Of a stretch of 59,026 nt of DNA, positions 48,432 to 55,867 are shown one piece after another. Position 1 is the first letter of the stretch, and each line of letters begins with the position of its first letter. A program made the translations under genes and the position numbers. The stretch comes from CAXTSE01 sp035554115. Its GTDB lineage: Bacteria; Actinomycetota; Actinomycetes; Actinomycetales; Microbacteriaceae. The notes beneath the pieces were generated by a model that did no database searches, was not told the origin of the DNA, and saw only the letters and a list, made by a program, of their open reading frames with translations. Location: the NCBI GenBank assembly GCA_035554115.1, contig DATMIW010000050.1, positions 1-59,026 of the forward strand, in the 5' to 3' direction.

Positions 48432-51032
48432 TCAGCTGTCGGCGGGCCCATCCCAGTCGAGGTCGTCGTTGTAGGTGGGGGCGACGTACGGTTTCAGCTG
48501 TGACGGCCGCACAACTGTCTCGTCGAGGCGGTTGTCGAGCACCATCTCAAGTTCGCGCTTGTCATGAGCAAGCTGCTCCCGGATGCCGCGCTCGATGCGC
48601 TGCTGCTCACGCACCAGGCGTTCCTGCGCCGCCCGTTCGAGCTCGCGAGAGCGCAGTTCATAGCTCCGACGGGCGCGATCATTCGGTTCAGTGGGGGGAT
48701 CGCTGATCGGGCTGGCGTAGGCGGCGCGCACCTCCACTTTGGGAAGGCCACCGATCTCACCCAGCAGGCTGCCGATGGCCTCAACGGACTGGTCGGCGCT
48801 CTCGGACGGCACTCGCGGGCTGGGTTCGGGGGGCAGGGGTGGCACTGCCACAGGGCGGGTTCGCGGAGCCGTGTCATAGACCGGGTACGCGGGAGCAGCG
48901 TTATGGACCAGCCGCACGCGTGGCGCGGTGTCGTGGACCAGCCGCACGCGTGGTGCGGTGTCATGACGGGGGGCGGCCGGCGGGGCGACTGGGACGGGAA
49001 TCAACTCGAGTTCCGGCTCGGGCGTGGCCTCGACAGGCTCGACCGCCGGGGTGACCGTCTCGACCGGTGGGTCGTCATGCTCGACCGGCTCCACTGGTTC
49101 AGCTGACACCTTTGCCTGTGATGGCACAACGTGTTCGATCGGAGGAGGCGGCGCCTTTTCGGACGACTCGGCAGCGCCGCGGCGCTTGCTGGTGGACACC
49201 GTCGACACGATGGTTCCTCCGACGACGTGGGGGGGAACCTGACCCTCTGTACCCGCGCGGGGAGGGCGGGCGATCGCATAGACGGACGAGTCGGGTACGA
49301 ATTTCGACGGGTCGGGAGCAAAACGCGACGTCAGTTCTGCACCGGCGCGCTGCTCAGCCGCAGTTGGCGTGGGCCTGGCGGCAAAGAGGTCCGACGCCCC
49401 CCGGCCGAAAGGTAGCTCGACCTGGCCTTCAGGAAGAAGGCCAGCGGGTATCGGAGACGAGAACGGCGTGAAATCGGAACGGGGGGCCTCAAAGGAATCG
49501 GATGCCTCTGCCGGTTCGAGGGCCTCGACGGGCTCCGGAGTCTCGACTGCCTCGACGGGCTCCGGGGTCTCGACTGGCTCGACCGGCGGGAGGACAGGCT
49601 CGACCGGCGAGGAGACAGGCTCGACGGGCGAGGATGGCTCGCGCAACGCGGGTGAAAGCTGAACGACAGGAACGACGGGAGGCGATGCAAGAGTTGCGTG
49701 CGTCCGATGGAACGGACTCTCCCATCCGTCGGCCGTGCGGTTCAGGACTATGCCCTGAGGGACAGTCCCGCCCGCGGCAAGCGACCCCAGGGCTTTTTCG
49801 AGACGGGGACGCGTCGCGCGGTTCTGCTCGACCACAAGCAGAGTCGCGGCATCGAACGATCCGAGCACGGCGGCATCAGTCGTCGCTGCGATAGTGGGGG
49901 TGTCGATCAGCACGACATCGAATCGTTCCCGCAGTTCCGCCAACACGGCGCGCATGGCGGGTGTGGCGAGAAGCTCGCTCGGGTTGCCGACCACAGTGCC
50001 GGCAGGAAGCAGTGCGACCCCACCTGTCATCCGCGTGTTCACCACGCTGTCGAGCGACAACCGGCCCGCGAGAACGTCTGAGAGACCTGAAGCGGCGTGC
50101 ACGCCAAACAGCTCTGACAGCGCGGATGACCGCACATGCGCGTCGACAAGAACTACCGAGGTGCCCGTGTTGGCCAGCGCGATGCCGAGATTGGCGACGA
50201 CCGTCGTGCTGCCCTGGGCACGACCTGTGGCAGTCACGACGAAGGTGTGTGCGTCGGCACGGCTGCGCAGAATATCGAGGTGCGCCCGGAGTGCCCGGAA
50301 CGATTCTGAACTCGCGGCGCGCGAGCCGGTGCGGGCAACGAGCGGGTTCGAGCGCACAGCCCGGTCGTTCACGATCTCGCCGACCACCGGGACATCCGTC
50401 ACCTGGGCCACATCGCGAACACTGCGCACGCGTCGATCGACGGCTTCGAGAAGCGAAGCGAGAACAAGCCCGAGCACGAGACCCAACACACCGCCCACGA
50501 GAATCCTGAGCGACCCAGACGGCGGGTTGGGCTCTGACGGCAGGCCGGCCTTCTCGAGGTTCACAATCCGAACCGGAGCCGTCGGGAGCGCCGCGTCGGA
50601 GCTAGCATCCGTCGTCGTCTCGAGCTGCTCGGCAACAACTTCGCCAAACACGCTGCTGATGGTGTTGGCGATTTTCTGCGCTTCGACAGGAGTTGACGCG
50701 GTGGCCGTAATTTCGATGACGACGGTTTCCGGCGGAGCAACCACCGACACCCGCCGCGCCAAATCGTCAACGTTGGTATCGAGCCCGAGCTGATCGATGA
50801 CCGGCTGCAGCACGAGGCCGCTGGATACCACGAGGGCGTAGGACGCGACACTCGGCTGGCTGATGTTCAGGTCGCCCGCCGTCTTGTTCGTCAGCAGTTC
50901 ACGAGAGGTCGCCGAATAGGACGGCCTCTCCATCGCCGCAGCGACGACGCCGCCGAACACGCCTATGAGCGCGCCGAGCACTATCAGAACCAGACCGCGG
51001 CGCAGCACGCCGAGGTAATCGTGGATGTCCAT
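48432..51032 (-). CDS. Wzz/BY-kinase-like polysaccharide protein with altered P-loop and repeat-rich tail
   Basis: An 866-aa chain-length determinant fused to a bacterial tyrosine-kinase-like domain. Wzz part: TM1 about 14-34, extracytoplasmic loop, the Pro-rich PNPPSGSLRI and TM2 about 173-195. Cytoplasmic kinase-like part about 240-430: FVVTATGRAQGSTTVVANLG replaces the normal GEGK[ST]T P-loop, with Ser where the catalytic Lys belongs; Walker A' VLVDAHVRSS and Walker B FDVVLIDTP remain. After about 460 the protein is a long Pro/Glu-rich region with many PVEPVE motifs, then a DTAPRVRLVH repeat and a charged coiled-coil C-terminus (RSRELERAAQERLVREQQRI). No terminal Tyr cluster. Convergent with the LuxR gene. 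Confidence 0.82.
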   Translation of the reverse strand: MDIHDYLGVLRRGLVLIVLGALIGVFGGVVAAAMERPSYSATSRELLTNKTAGDLNISQPSVASYALVVSSGLVLQPVIDQLGLDTNVDDLARRVSVVAPPETVVIEITATASTPVEAQKIANTISSVFGEVVAEQLETTTDASSDAALPTAPVRIVNLEKAGLPSEPNPPSGSLRILVGGVLGLVLGLVLASLLEAVDRRVRSVRDVAQVTDVPVVGEIVNDRAVRSNPLVARTGSRAASSESFRALRAHLDILRSRADAHTFVVTATGRAQGSTTVVANLGIALANTGTSVVLVDAHVRSSALSELFGVHAASGLSDVLAGRLSLDSVVNTRMTGGVALLPAGTVVGNPSELLATPAMRAVLAELRERFDVVLIDTPTIAATTDAAVLGSFDAATLLVVEQNRATRPRLEKALGSLAAGGTVPQGIVLNRTADGWESPFHRTHATLASPPVVPVVQLSPALREPSSPVEPVSSPVEPVLPPVEPVETPEPVEAVETPEPVEALEPAEASDSFEAPRSDFTPFSSPIPAGLLPEGQVELPFGRGASDLFAARPTPTAAEQRAGAELTSRFAPDPSKFVPDSSVYAIARPPRAGTEGQVPPHVVGGTIVSTVSTSKRRGAAESSEKAPPPPIEHVVPSQAKVSAEPVEPVEHDDPPVETVTPAVEPVEATPEPELELIPVPVAPPAAPRHDTAPRVRLVHDTAPRVRLVHNAAPAYPVYDTAPRTRPVAVPPLPPEPSPRVPSESADQSVEAIGSLLGEIGGLPKVEVRAAYASPISDPPTEPNDRARRSYELRSRELERAAQERLVREQQRIERGIREQLAHDKRELEMVLDNRLDETVVRPSQLKPYVAPTYNDDLDWDGPADS
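48903..48962 (-). repeat. 30-bp tandem repeat in the BY-kinase-like gene
   Basis: Two nearly identical 30-bp units (one base different), starting at 48904 and 48934, encode DTAPRVRLVH twice, followed by a degenerate third unit (HNAAPAYPVYDTAPR). Confidence 0.8.
49026..49082 (-). repeat. Interspersed repeat copies in the BY-kinase-like gene, proximal cluster
   Basis: GGCCTCGACAGGCTCGACC (49026-49044) and partial copies at about 49054-49082 encode VEPVE-type peptides on the minus strand. Confidence 0.65.
49519..49636 (-). repeat. Amplified interspersed repeat cluster encoding VEPVE
   Basis: At least six head-to-tail variants of CTCGAC[AGT]GGCTCGACCGG occur within about 120 bp and encode the series PVEPVSSPVEPVLPPVEPVE. 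The same unit as at 594 and 49026, here locally amplified. Confidence 0.65.
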
Positions 51033-51226
51033 TGGGGGGATGGCTTCCGGAATAAAAGGGTGTCCCGGGACCTGGGGGTAAGCGCCGGGTAATAGGCCAC
51101 CGTCTTCGGGGTTGGCGACCGTGTTCCCAAATTAGAGAATTGCCCCGCCGCGCACCAGGCTCTCTCGTGAGTAACCGTGCCGTGGTGTTCAGGGTTAATA
51201 GCTGGGTTAATGCGGTGGACTGAGAA
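51033..51226 (-). promoter_or_regulatory. Promoter region of the BY-kinase-like gene
   Basis: No gene seen. On the minus strand the start ATG lacks a close RBS (only GGAAG at about 11 nt) and is preceded by a run of C. Two GGGTTAAT-type boxes (near 51192 and 51203) recur near 45830 and near 52758-52775 around the other genes of this locus. Confidence 0.35.
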
Positions 51227-52546
51227 TCATCCGGACTCGCTGGGAGGCGCCGGCGTGTCTCCCTCTGCGACGATCGCCTCCGCATCAACTCCCGCGGCGA
51301 GCGCGCTTTGGTGCCCATTTGGGGCTACCGCAAAGCGGTTCGGGTCAACCCCAAGCACCTCGGCACGCTCGCCGCGAGAGAACTCCGAAACTGTGACAAG
51401 GTGGCGCGCATGGCGCGCCACCTCCCAATACCTGAGCAACCGAGACCGCAGCACAGCCGCGGTCGCACCGGTCGTGTAAATCGCGCGCAGGGCCTCCGCC
51501 TGATGCTCGATGGTGTTGAAGGCGAAAAGCTGACGCCACATGTCGAGGTTGCGCTGTCGGGTGACGTCACCGCCCGCGATCAGGGCGGACGCCGCGGCGG
51601 CCATCGCGGCCGGGGTCGTCAGGCCAGGCGTGGCCACCATGCCGCGAAGCGTGCGCACCTCGCGTGCGATCACGGGAACGCCGAGTTCCACGGCTTCGAG
51701 GATCGAGAGCGGGAAGCCGTCCCAGCGCGCGGTGTGCAGATAGAGGCCAGCCGCTCCCAGGGTGCGGTGGGCGTCGAACGACGGCAACCACCCCGTCGTG
51801 TGGATGCCGGCCTTTTCCAGACGGTGGCGGGCGCGGGTGTCGTCGCCGTCGCCAATCCAACACGTCATCACATCCGGTTGAGTAACGCGCAGCAGGTCGA
51901 TGGTCTTGCGGAAAAAATCGGGGTCCCTCTGCGCCCCGATGCGGCCGACCGCCGCGACCCGCAGGGGGTTCCGGCGTTCGAACATCGCCAGGGCGGGAAT
52001 CTGCGTCGCATACGGAACAGACACGACCCGATGTACGTGAAGGCGTGCCGCCGTACGAGCTTCACGGGGCGACGAGGCCGCGAGCGTGTCAGTGTTGCGG
52101 GCCAATACCCTCTCGACCAGACGAATGCCCAGGCGCTTCGGCAGCCACACATCGCGGCGTTCGAACCCGAAGCAGTGCGGGCTATAGGCAATACGGCAGG
52201 TGCACCTGTTGCGAATCGTCAAGCGCACGAGAACCCCGGCATAGAACGAATGCGCGTGAACCACATCCGGATGAACTTCATGCACGGCCCGACGGACTGC
52301 GCGGCGCCGGGCGAAGAAACCGGACGGCAACAGGCGGATGCTCGCGAATCCGGTCTCATTGTCGTCGACGAATTCGGTGCGGAATGTGCCACGCAGCAGG
52401 TGGTGTTCGACCTCGGGTGTCGCACGCACGAACTGCAGAGTCGCGGCGCGAACTCCTGAGCCCCAATTTTCGACGACATGCAGTACCGACCGGCCTTCTG
52501 CGCCGGAAGGCTGCCACGGAGATCCGTGGTCGACGGTGGGGGTCAC
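51227..52546 (-). CDS. Glycosyltransferase (GT4 type) with a C-terminal fragment of a second glycosyltransferase
   Basis: A 439-aa GT-B fold sugar transferase. N-terminal acceptor domain with VHEVHPDVVHAHSFYAGVLV (about 89-108); C-terminal donor domain with NPLRVAAVGRIGAQRDPDFF, the WDGFPLSILEAVELGVPVIA motif carrying the nucleotide-sugar Glu, and a normal end near residue 345. After that, about 375-415 reads RHLVTVSEFSRGERAEVLGV and PNRFAVAPNG, which is the interdomain segment of another GT4 enzyme, then a short acidic tail. GTG start with AAGGAC upstream. Likely works with the Wzz-like protein in exopolysaccharide synthesis. Confidence 0.82.
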   Translation of the reverse strand: MTPTVDHGSPWQPSGAEGRSVLHVVENWGSGVRAATLQFVRATPEVEHHLLRGTFRTEFVDDNETGFASIRLLPSGFFARRRAVRRAVHEVHPDVVHAHSFYAGVLVRLTIRNRCTCRIAYSPHCFGFERRDVWLPKRLGIRLVERVLARNTDTLAASSPREARTAARLHVHRVVSVPYATQIPALAMFERRNPLRVAAVGRIGAQRDPDFFRKTIDLLRVTQPDVMTCWIGDGDDTRARHRLEKAGIHTTGWLPSFDAHRTLGAAGLYLHTARWDGFPLSILEAVELGVPVIAREVRTLRGMVATPGLTTPAAMAAAASALIAGGDVTRQRNLDMWRQLFAFNTIEHQAEALRAIYTTGATAAVLRSRLLRYWEVARHARHLVTVSEFSRGERAEVLGVDPNRFAVAPNGHQSALAAGVDAEAIVAEGDTPAPPSESG

Positions 52547-52772
52547 GGGGGGTCCGTCCTTACCCCGCCGACGTCACGGGGGGACGCCGGCGGGGTCATC
52601 GGGTTATTCGGGTTGCCGCCCGGCGGCCTCTAGGGGGGTAAGTCCGCCGGGGGGTGTGCGGCATGGACAACGTTAAGGATCTTGTGCCCCGCGCGCCCCC
52701 CATTGGGGGGTCGCAATGCAGGGCTAAGCATCCGGTGCCGACTGGGGTCAGGCGAGCGGGTTAAGCACAGGG
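52547..52772. other. Gene-free, strongly C/G-run-rich spacer
   Basis: No gene recognised. It contains many runs of four to six G or C, the palindrome CCCCCC-ATT-GGGGGG (52697-52711) and two GGGTTAA boxes near 52758 and 52769. It separates the glycosyltransferase from the convergently unrelated acetyltransferase and is the upstream region of the former. Confidence 0.45.
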
Positions 52773-53414
52773 TTAACTCGCCGGTGTCACAACCACCGGC
52801 GCATCCCCGAATTCGGCAAGCCGCCGCTCGAGCCCCGCCCGCACCTGCGGCCATTCGTCACTCAGAATCGAGAACACGGCTGTGCCCCGCCAGCTCCCGT
52901 CGGCCCGACGCCGGTCACGACGCAGCACTCCCTCAAAGGTCGCGCCGAGGTTCGCAATTGCCGCCCGCGACCGCGCGTTGGCGTCATCGGCCTGCAATCT
53001 AACGCGGCCGTAGCCGTGATCGAAGGCGAGCTGCAGCATCAGCAACTTCGCCTCCACATTGACCTGTGTGCCCCACACCCGCGGATCCCATCCGGTCCAC
53101 CCCAGGTGCGCCTGCTCAAGGCCTTCGTCCAGATCACCGAGGGTCGACGCTCCGACCACGCGCCCGTCATGCTCGCCCCCGATGAGGCGCGCAACAAACT
53201 TGATCGCCCGCTCGCCGGTTCCGTACCCCGAACACCAGCGGTCAAACGCCTCCTGGGTCGCCGGCAGACCCGCGGGCCCGCCACCATACCCGCCAGCAAA
53301 CACCTCGGGATGCGCGAGCGCCTCCCACAGACCGGCCAGATGCTGCGTGGTGAAGGGCTCCAATCGCACGAAGCGCCCCACCAGCTCCTGAGGTTCGGGT
53401 CGCACGGCGGTCAC
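52773..53414 (-). CDS. GNAT-family acetyltransferase (RimJ/RimL-like)
   Basis: A 213-aa N-acetyltransferase-like protein. LVGRFVRLEPFTTQHLAGLW at the N-terminus, then VVGASTLGDLDEGLEQAHLG, VNVEAKLLMLQLAFDHGYGRVRL and DDANARSRAAIANLGATFEG follow the RimJ/RimL pattern with the acetyl-CoA-binding region at about 120-150. Many relatives act on ribosomal proteins or small amines. GTG start; no clear RBS. Confidence 0.82.
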   Translation of the reverse strand: MTAVRPEPQELVGRFVRLEPFTTQHLAGLWEALAHPEVFAGGYGGGPAGLPATQEAFDRWCSGYGTGERAIKFVARLIGGEHDGRVVGASTLGDLDEGLEQAHLGWTGWDPRVWGTQVNVEAKLLMLQLAFDHGYGRVRLQADDANARSRAAIANLGATFEGVLRRDRRRADGSWRGTAVFSILSDEWPQVRAGLERRLAEFGDAPVVVTPAS

Positions 53415-53454
53415 CTCGTCATTGTGCCAGGCTCAGCCCGCACGGAACCCGTGC

Positions 53455-54738
53455 CTACAGCAGCTCGTGCCGCACGACTATCGCGTCACGGTCGGGACCG
53501 ACCCCGATCGCCGAAACACGGGATCCGCTCATCGCCTCAAGCGCGAGCACGTATTTCTGAGCGTTGACGGGCAACTCGTCGAATGACCGCACGCCGGTGA
53601 TGTCTTCGCTCCAGCCGGGGAACTCTTCGTAGATCGGCACCGCGTGATGGAAGTCGGTCTGATTGACCGGCACCTCGTCGACGCGGGTGCCCTCAACGTC
53701 GTAGGCGACGCAGACCGGGATTACGTCCAGCCCGGTCAGCACGTCCAGTTTCGTGAGCACGAAGTCGGTGATCCCGTTGATGCGCGCCGAGTAGCGGGCG
53801 ATCGGCGCGTCATACCAACCCGTGCGCCGCGGCCGCCCGGTCGTTGTGCCGAACTCGAATCCGTGCGAGCGCAGGAATTCGCCCGACTCGTCGAATAGTT
53901 CGGTCGGGAAAGGCCCCGACCCTACCCGCGTCGTGTATGCCTTGATGACCCCGATGACGCGATCGAAGCGGTTGGGCGCGACACCGGATCCGGTGGCCGC
54001 TCCCCCACTCGTGGCATTCGACGAGGTGACGAAGGGGTACGTGCCGTGGTCGACGTCGAGCATCGTCGCCTGGCCCCCCTCGAACAGCACGGTCTTGCCC
54101 GCATCCAATGCCTGGTTCAGCACGAGAGAGGTGTCGGCCACCATGGGACGCAAGCGCTCGGCATAGGCGAGCAGCTCATCCACGATCTCATCGACCATGA
54201 TGGCGCGCCGATTGTAGATCTTCACGAGCAGGTGGTTCTTCTGGTCGAGAGCGCCCTCAACCTTTTGGCGCAAGATGTTCGCGTCGAACAGGTCTTGAAT
54301 CCGGATGCCGACCCGGTTGATCTTGTCGGCATACGCCGGTCCGATCCCGCGCCCGGTCGTGCCGATCTGTCGCTTGCCGAGGAACCGCTCGGTCACGCGG
54401 TCGAGAGTGCGGTGGTAGGCCGTGATGACGTGGGCGTTGGCGCTCAGCAGCAGCTTCGACACGTTGACGCCGCGCGCCGCGAGCGCATCGAGCTCTTCGA
54501 ACAGCACCTCGATGTCGACGACGACACCGTTGGCGATGACGGGTGTGACACCCGGCGAGAGGATGCCCGAGGGCAACAGGTGCAGCGCGTACTTCTCGTC
54601 CCCGACCACGACAGTGTGACCGGCGTTGTTACCGCCGTTGAACTTGACGACGTAGTCGACGCGGCTGCCGAGCAGGTCGGTGGCTTTGCCTTTACCTTCA
54701 TCGCCCCATTGGGCGCCGATCAATACGACGGCGGGCAT
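53455..54738 (-). CDS. purA: Adenylosuccinate synthetase
   Basis: GTP-dependent conversion of IMP and aspartate to adenylosuccinate, the first step to AMP. 427 aa, normal length. P-loop GAQWGDEGKGKATDLL (about 8-23), the base region NGGNNAGHTVVVGD and GRGIGPAYADKINR, and VTSSNATSGGAATGSG. ATG at 54738 with GAGGGAG upstream; the longer frame runs antisense through tfoX. Confidence 0.97.
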   Translation of the reverse strand: MPAVVLIGAQWGDEGKGKATDLLGSRVDYVVKFNGGNNAGHTVVVGDEKYALHLLPSGILSPGVTPVIANGVVVDIEVLFEELDALAARGVNVSKLLLSANAHVITAYHRTLDRVTERFLGKRQIGTTGRGIGPAYADKINRVGIRIQDLFDANILRQKVEGALDQKNHLLVKIYNRRAIMVDEIVDELLAYAERLRPMVADTSLVLNQALDAGKTVLFEGGQATMLDVDHGTYPFVTSSNATSGGAATGSGVAPNRFDRVIGVIKAYTTRVGSGPFPTELFDESGEFLRSHGFEFGTTTGRPRRTGWYDAPIARYSARINGITDFVLTKLDVLTGLDVIPVCVAYDVEGTRVDEVPVNQTDFHHAVPIYEEFPGWSEDITGVRSFDELPVNAQKYVLALEAMSGSRVSAIGVGPDRDAIVVRHELL

Positions 54739-54795
54739 ACGGGTCTCCCTCGAAAATATGAGTGGATTACACCCCATGATATCGGAGGCCGCCGA

Positions 54796-54801
54796 CAGAC
54801 T
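54796..54801 (+). promoter_or_regulatory. -10 element of the TfoX-like gene (leaderless)
   Basis: CAGACT ends 6 nt before the ATG at 54808, with no RBS between. Confidence 0.45.
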
Positions 54802-54807
54802 GTGTGT

Positions 54808-55158
54808 ATGTCCACAAACCGGGCAACTGTCGCCCATTTCGAAGACCAGCTCGCGGGCCTGCCCTTCCGCACGCAACCCATGTTCGGCGAATACTGCCTC
54901 TACGTCGACAACAAGGTCGTCGGCTTCATCACCGACAACGTGTTGCGCCTGAAGCCTGTGGGGGTGGATGCCGAGGTTCTCGAAGGCACATTCCTCGGCG
55001 AGGCCTACCCCGGCTCCAAGCTCTACCACTCGGTTCCCCCCGAGCTGGCCGACGACGAGGCCTGGTTGCAGCGCGCTGTGCTCGCCACCGCCGAACTAGC
55101 CCCCGCCTCGAAGCCGCGGAGGCCGCGCGCGCCAAAGCCCCAACGCGAGCGCGGTTAG
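54808..55158 (+). CDS. TfoX/Sxy N-terminal domain protein
   Basis: A 116-aa protein with the TfoX N-terminal fold: FEDQLAGLPFRTQPMFGEYC, LYVDNKVVGFITDNVLRLKP and GEAYPGSKLYHSVPPELADD. In proteobacteria TfoX regulates competence, but such stand-alone actinobacterial proteins have no assigned role. The C-terminus is a basic Pro/Arg-rich tail. It is convergent with the TrmH-like gene, with overlapping stop codons (TTAG at 55155-55158). Confidence 0.83.
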   Translation: MSTNRATVAHFEDQLAGLPFRTQPMFGEYCLYVDNKVVGFITDNVLRLKPVGVDAEVLEGTFLGEAYPGSKLYHSVPPELADDEAWLQRAVLATAELAPASKPRRPRAPKPQRERG

Positions 55159-55838
55159 CTTCCGCCCGCACCCACTCCGGCGGTGGCACCACCCGATGCT
55201 CCGTGCTGCGCAACCCAGCCGTGCATGACGATTGCGGCCGCCGCCGCGGCGTTGATCGAGCGCGTCGACCCATACTGGCGGATGCTGACTGTCGCCTCTG
55301 CCGCGGCAAGAGCTTCTGCGCTGAGTCCGGGGCCCTCCTGCCCGAAGAGCAGCACGGCATCCGGTGGGTAGTCGAACTCGGTCACGTCGACCGATCCCGG
55401 AACATTGTCGACAGCCACGATCGGACGGCCCTCACTCGCGGCCCATGCCGCAAGGTCGGCGACCGTCTCATGATGCACAACGTGCTGGTAGCGATCGGTG
55501 ACCATGGCACCGCGCTTGTTCCAGCGCCGGCGACCCACGATATGCACAGTGCCGGCGAGGAAGGCGTTGGCGGTGCGCACGATCGACCCGATGTTCAGAT
55601 CGTGCTGCCAGTTCTCAATTGCGACGTCGAAGCCGTGCCGCCGCGAGTCGAGGTCGGCGACGATTGCCTCCATCGTCCAATAGCGGTAGGCGTCAACGAC
55701 GTTGCGGGTGTCGCCGTGCGCGAGCAGCTCACGGTCGTATCGAGGGTCGGTGGGCCAGGCCGCTTCGCCTCCCAGCCACGGTCCCACCCCAACCGGCGAA
55801 CGCGGCGCAGTTTCATCTGAATCGGAGCTGTGGGGCAC
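55155..55838 (-). CDS. TrmH/SpoU-family RNA 2'-O-methyltransferase
   Basis: A 227-aa trefoil-knot RNA methyltransferase. Motif 1 HDLNIGSIVRTANAFLAGTV (about 80-99), motif 2 AVLLFGQEGPGLS (about 164-176) and motif 3 VSIRQYGSTRSINAAAAAAI (about 186-205), where the usual SIPM-x-G-x2-SLN is changed to SIRQYGSTRSIN. Target tRNA or rRNA unknown. GTG at 55838 supported by a leaderless -10 (TACGGT). Confidence 0.88.
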   Translation of the reverse strand: MPHSSDSDETAPRSPVGVGPWLGGEAAWPTDPRYDRELLAHGDTRNVVDAYRYWTMEAIVADLDSRRHGFDVAIENWQHDLNIGSIVRTANAFLAGTVHIVGRRRWNKRGAMVTDRYQHVVHHETVADLAAWAASEGRPIVAVDNVPGSVDVTEFDYPPDAVLLFGQEGPGLSAEALAAAEATVSIRQYGSTRSINAAAAAAIVMHGWVAQHGASGGATAGVGAGGS

Positions 55839-55844
55839 GCCCCG

Positions 55845-55861
55845 ACCGTACCTGTTAACCT
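55845..55861. promoter_or_regulatory. Back-to-back leaderless promoters of the TrmH-like and DNA methyltransferase genes
   Basis: Minus-strand TACGGT (55850-55845) ends 6 nt before the GTG at 55838. Plus-strand TAACCT (55856-55861) ends 6 nt before the ATG at 55868. The hexamers are 5 bp apart. Confidence 0.65.
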
Positions 55862-55867
55862 CGCCAC

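Noticed and set aside
54046..54807. Long N-terminal extension of the TfoX-like protein
   Set aside because: It is antisense to purA; the TfoX domain starts at the ATG 54808.
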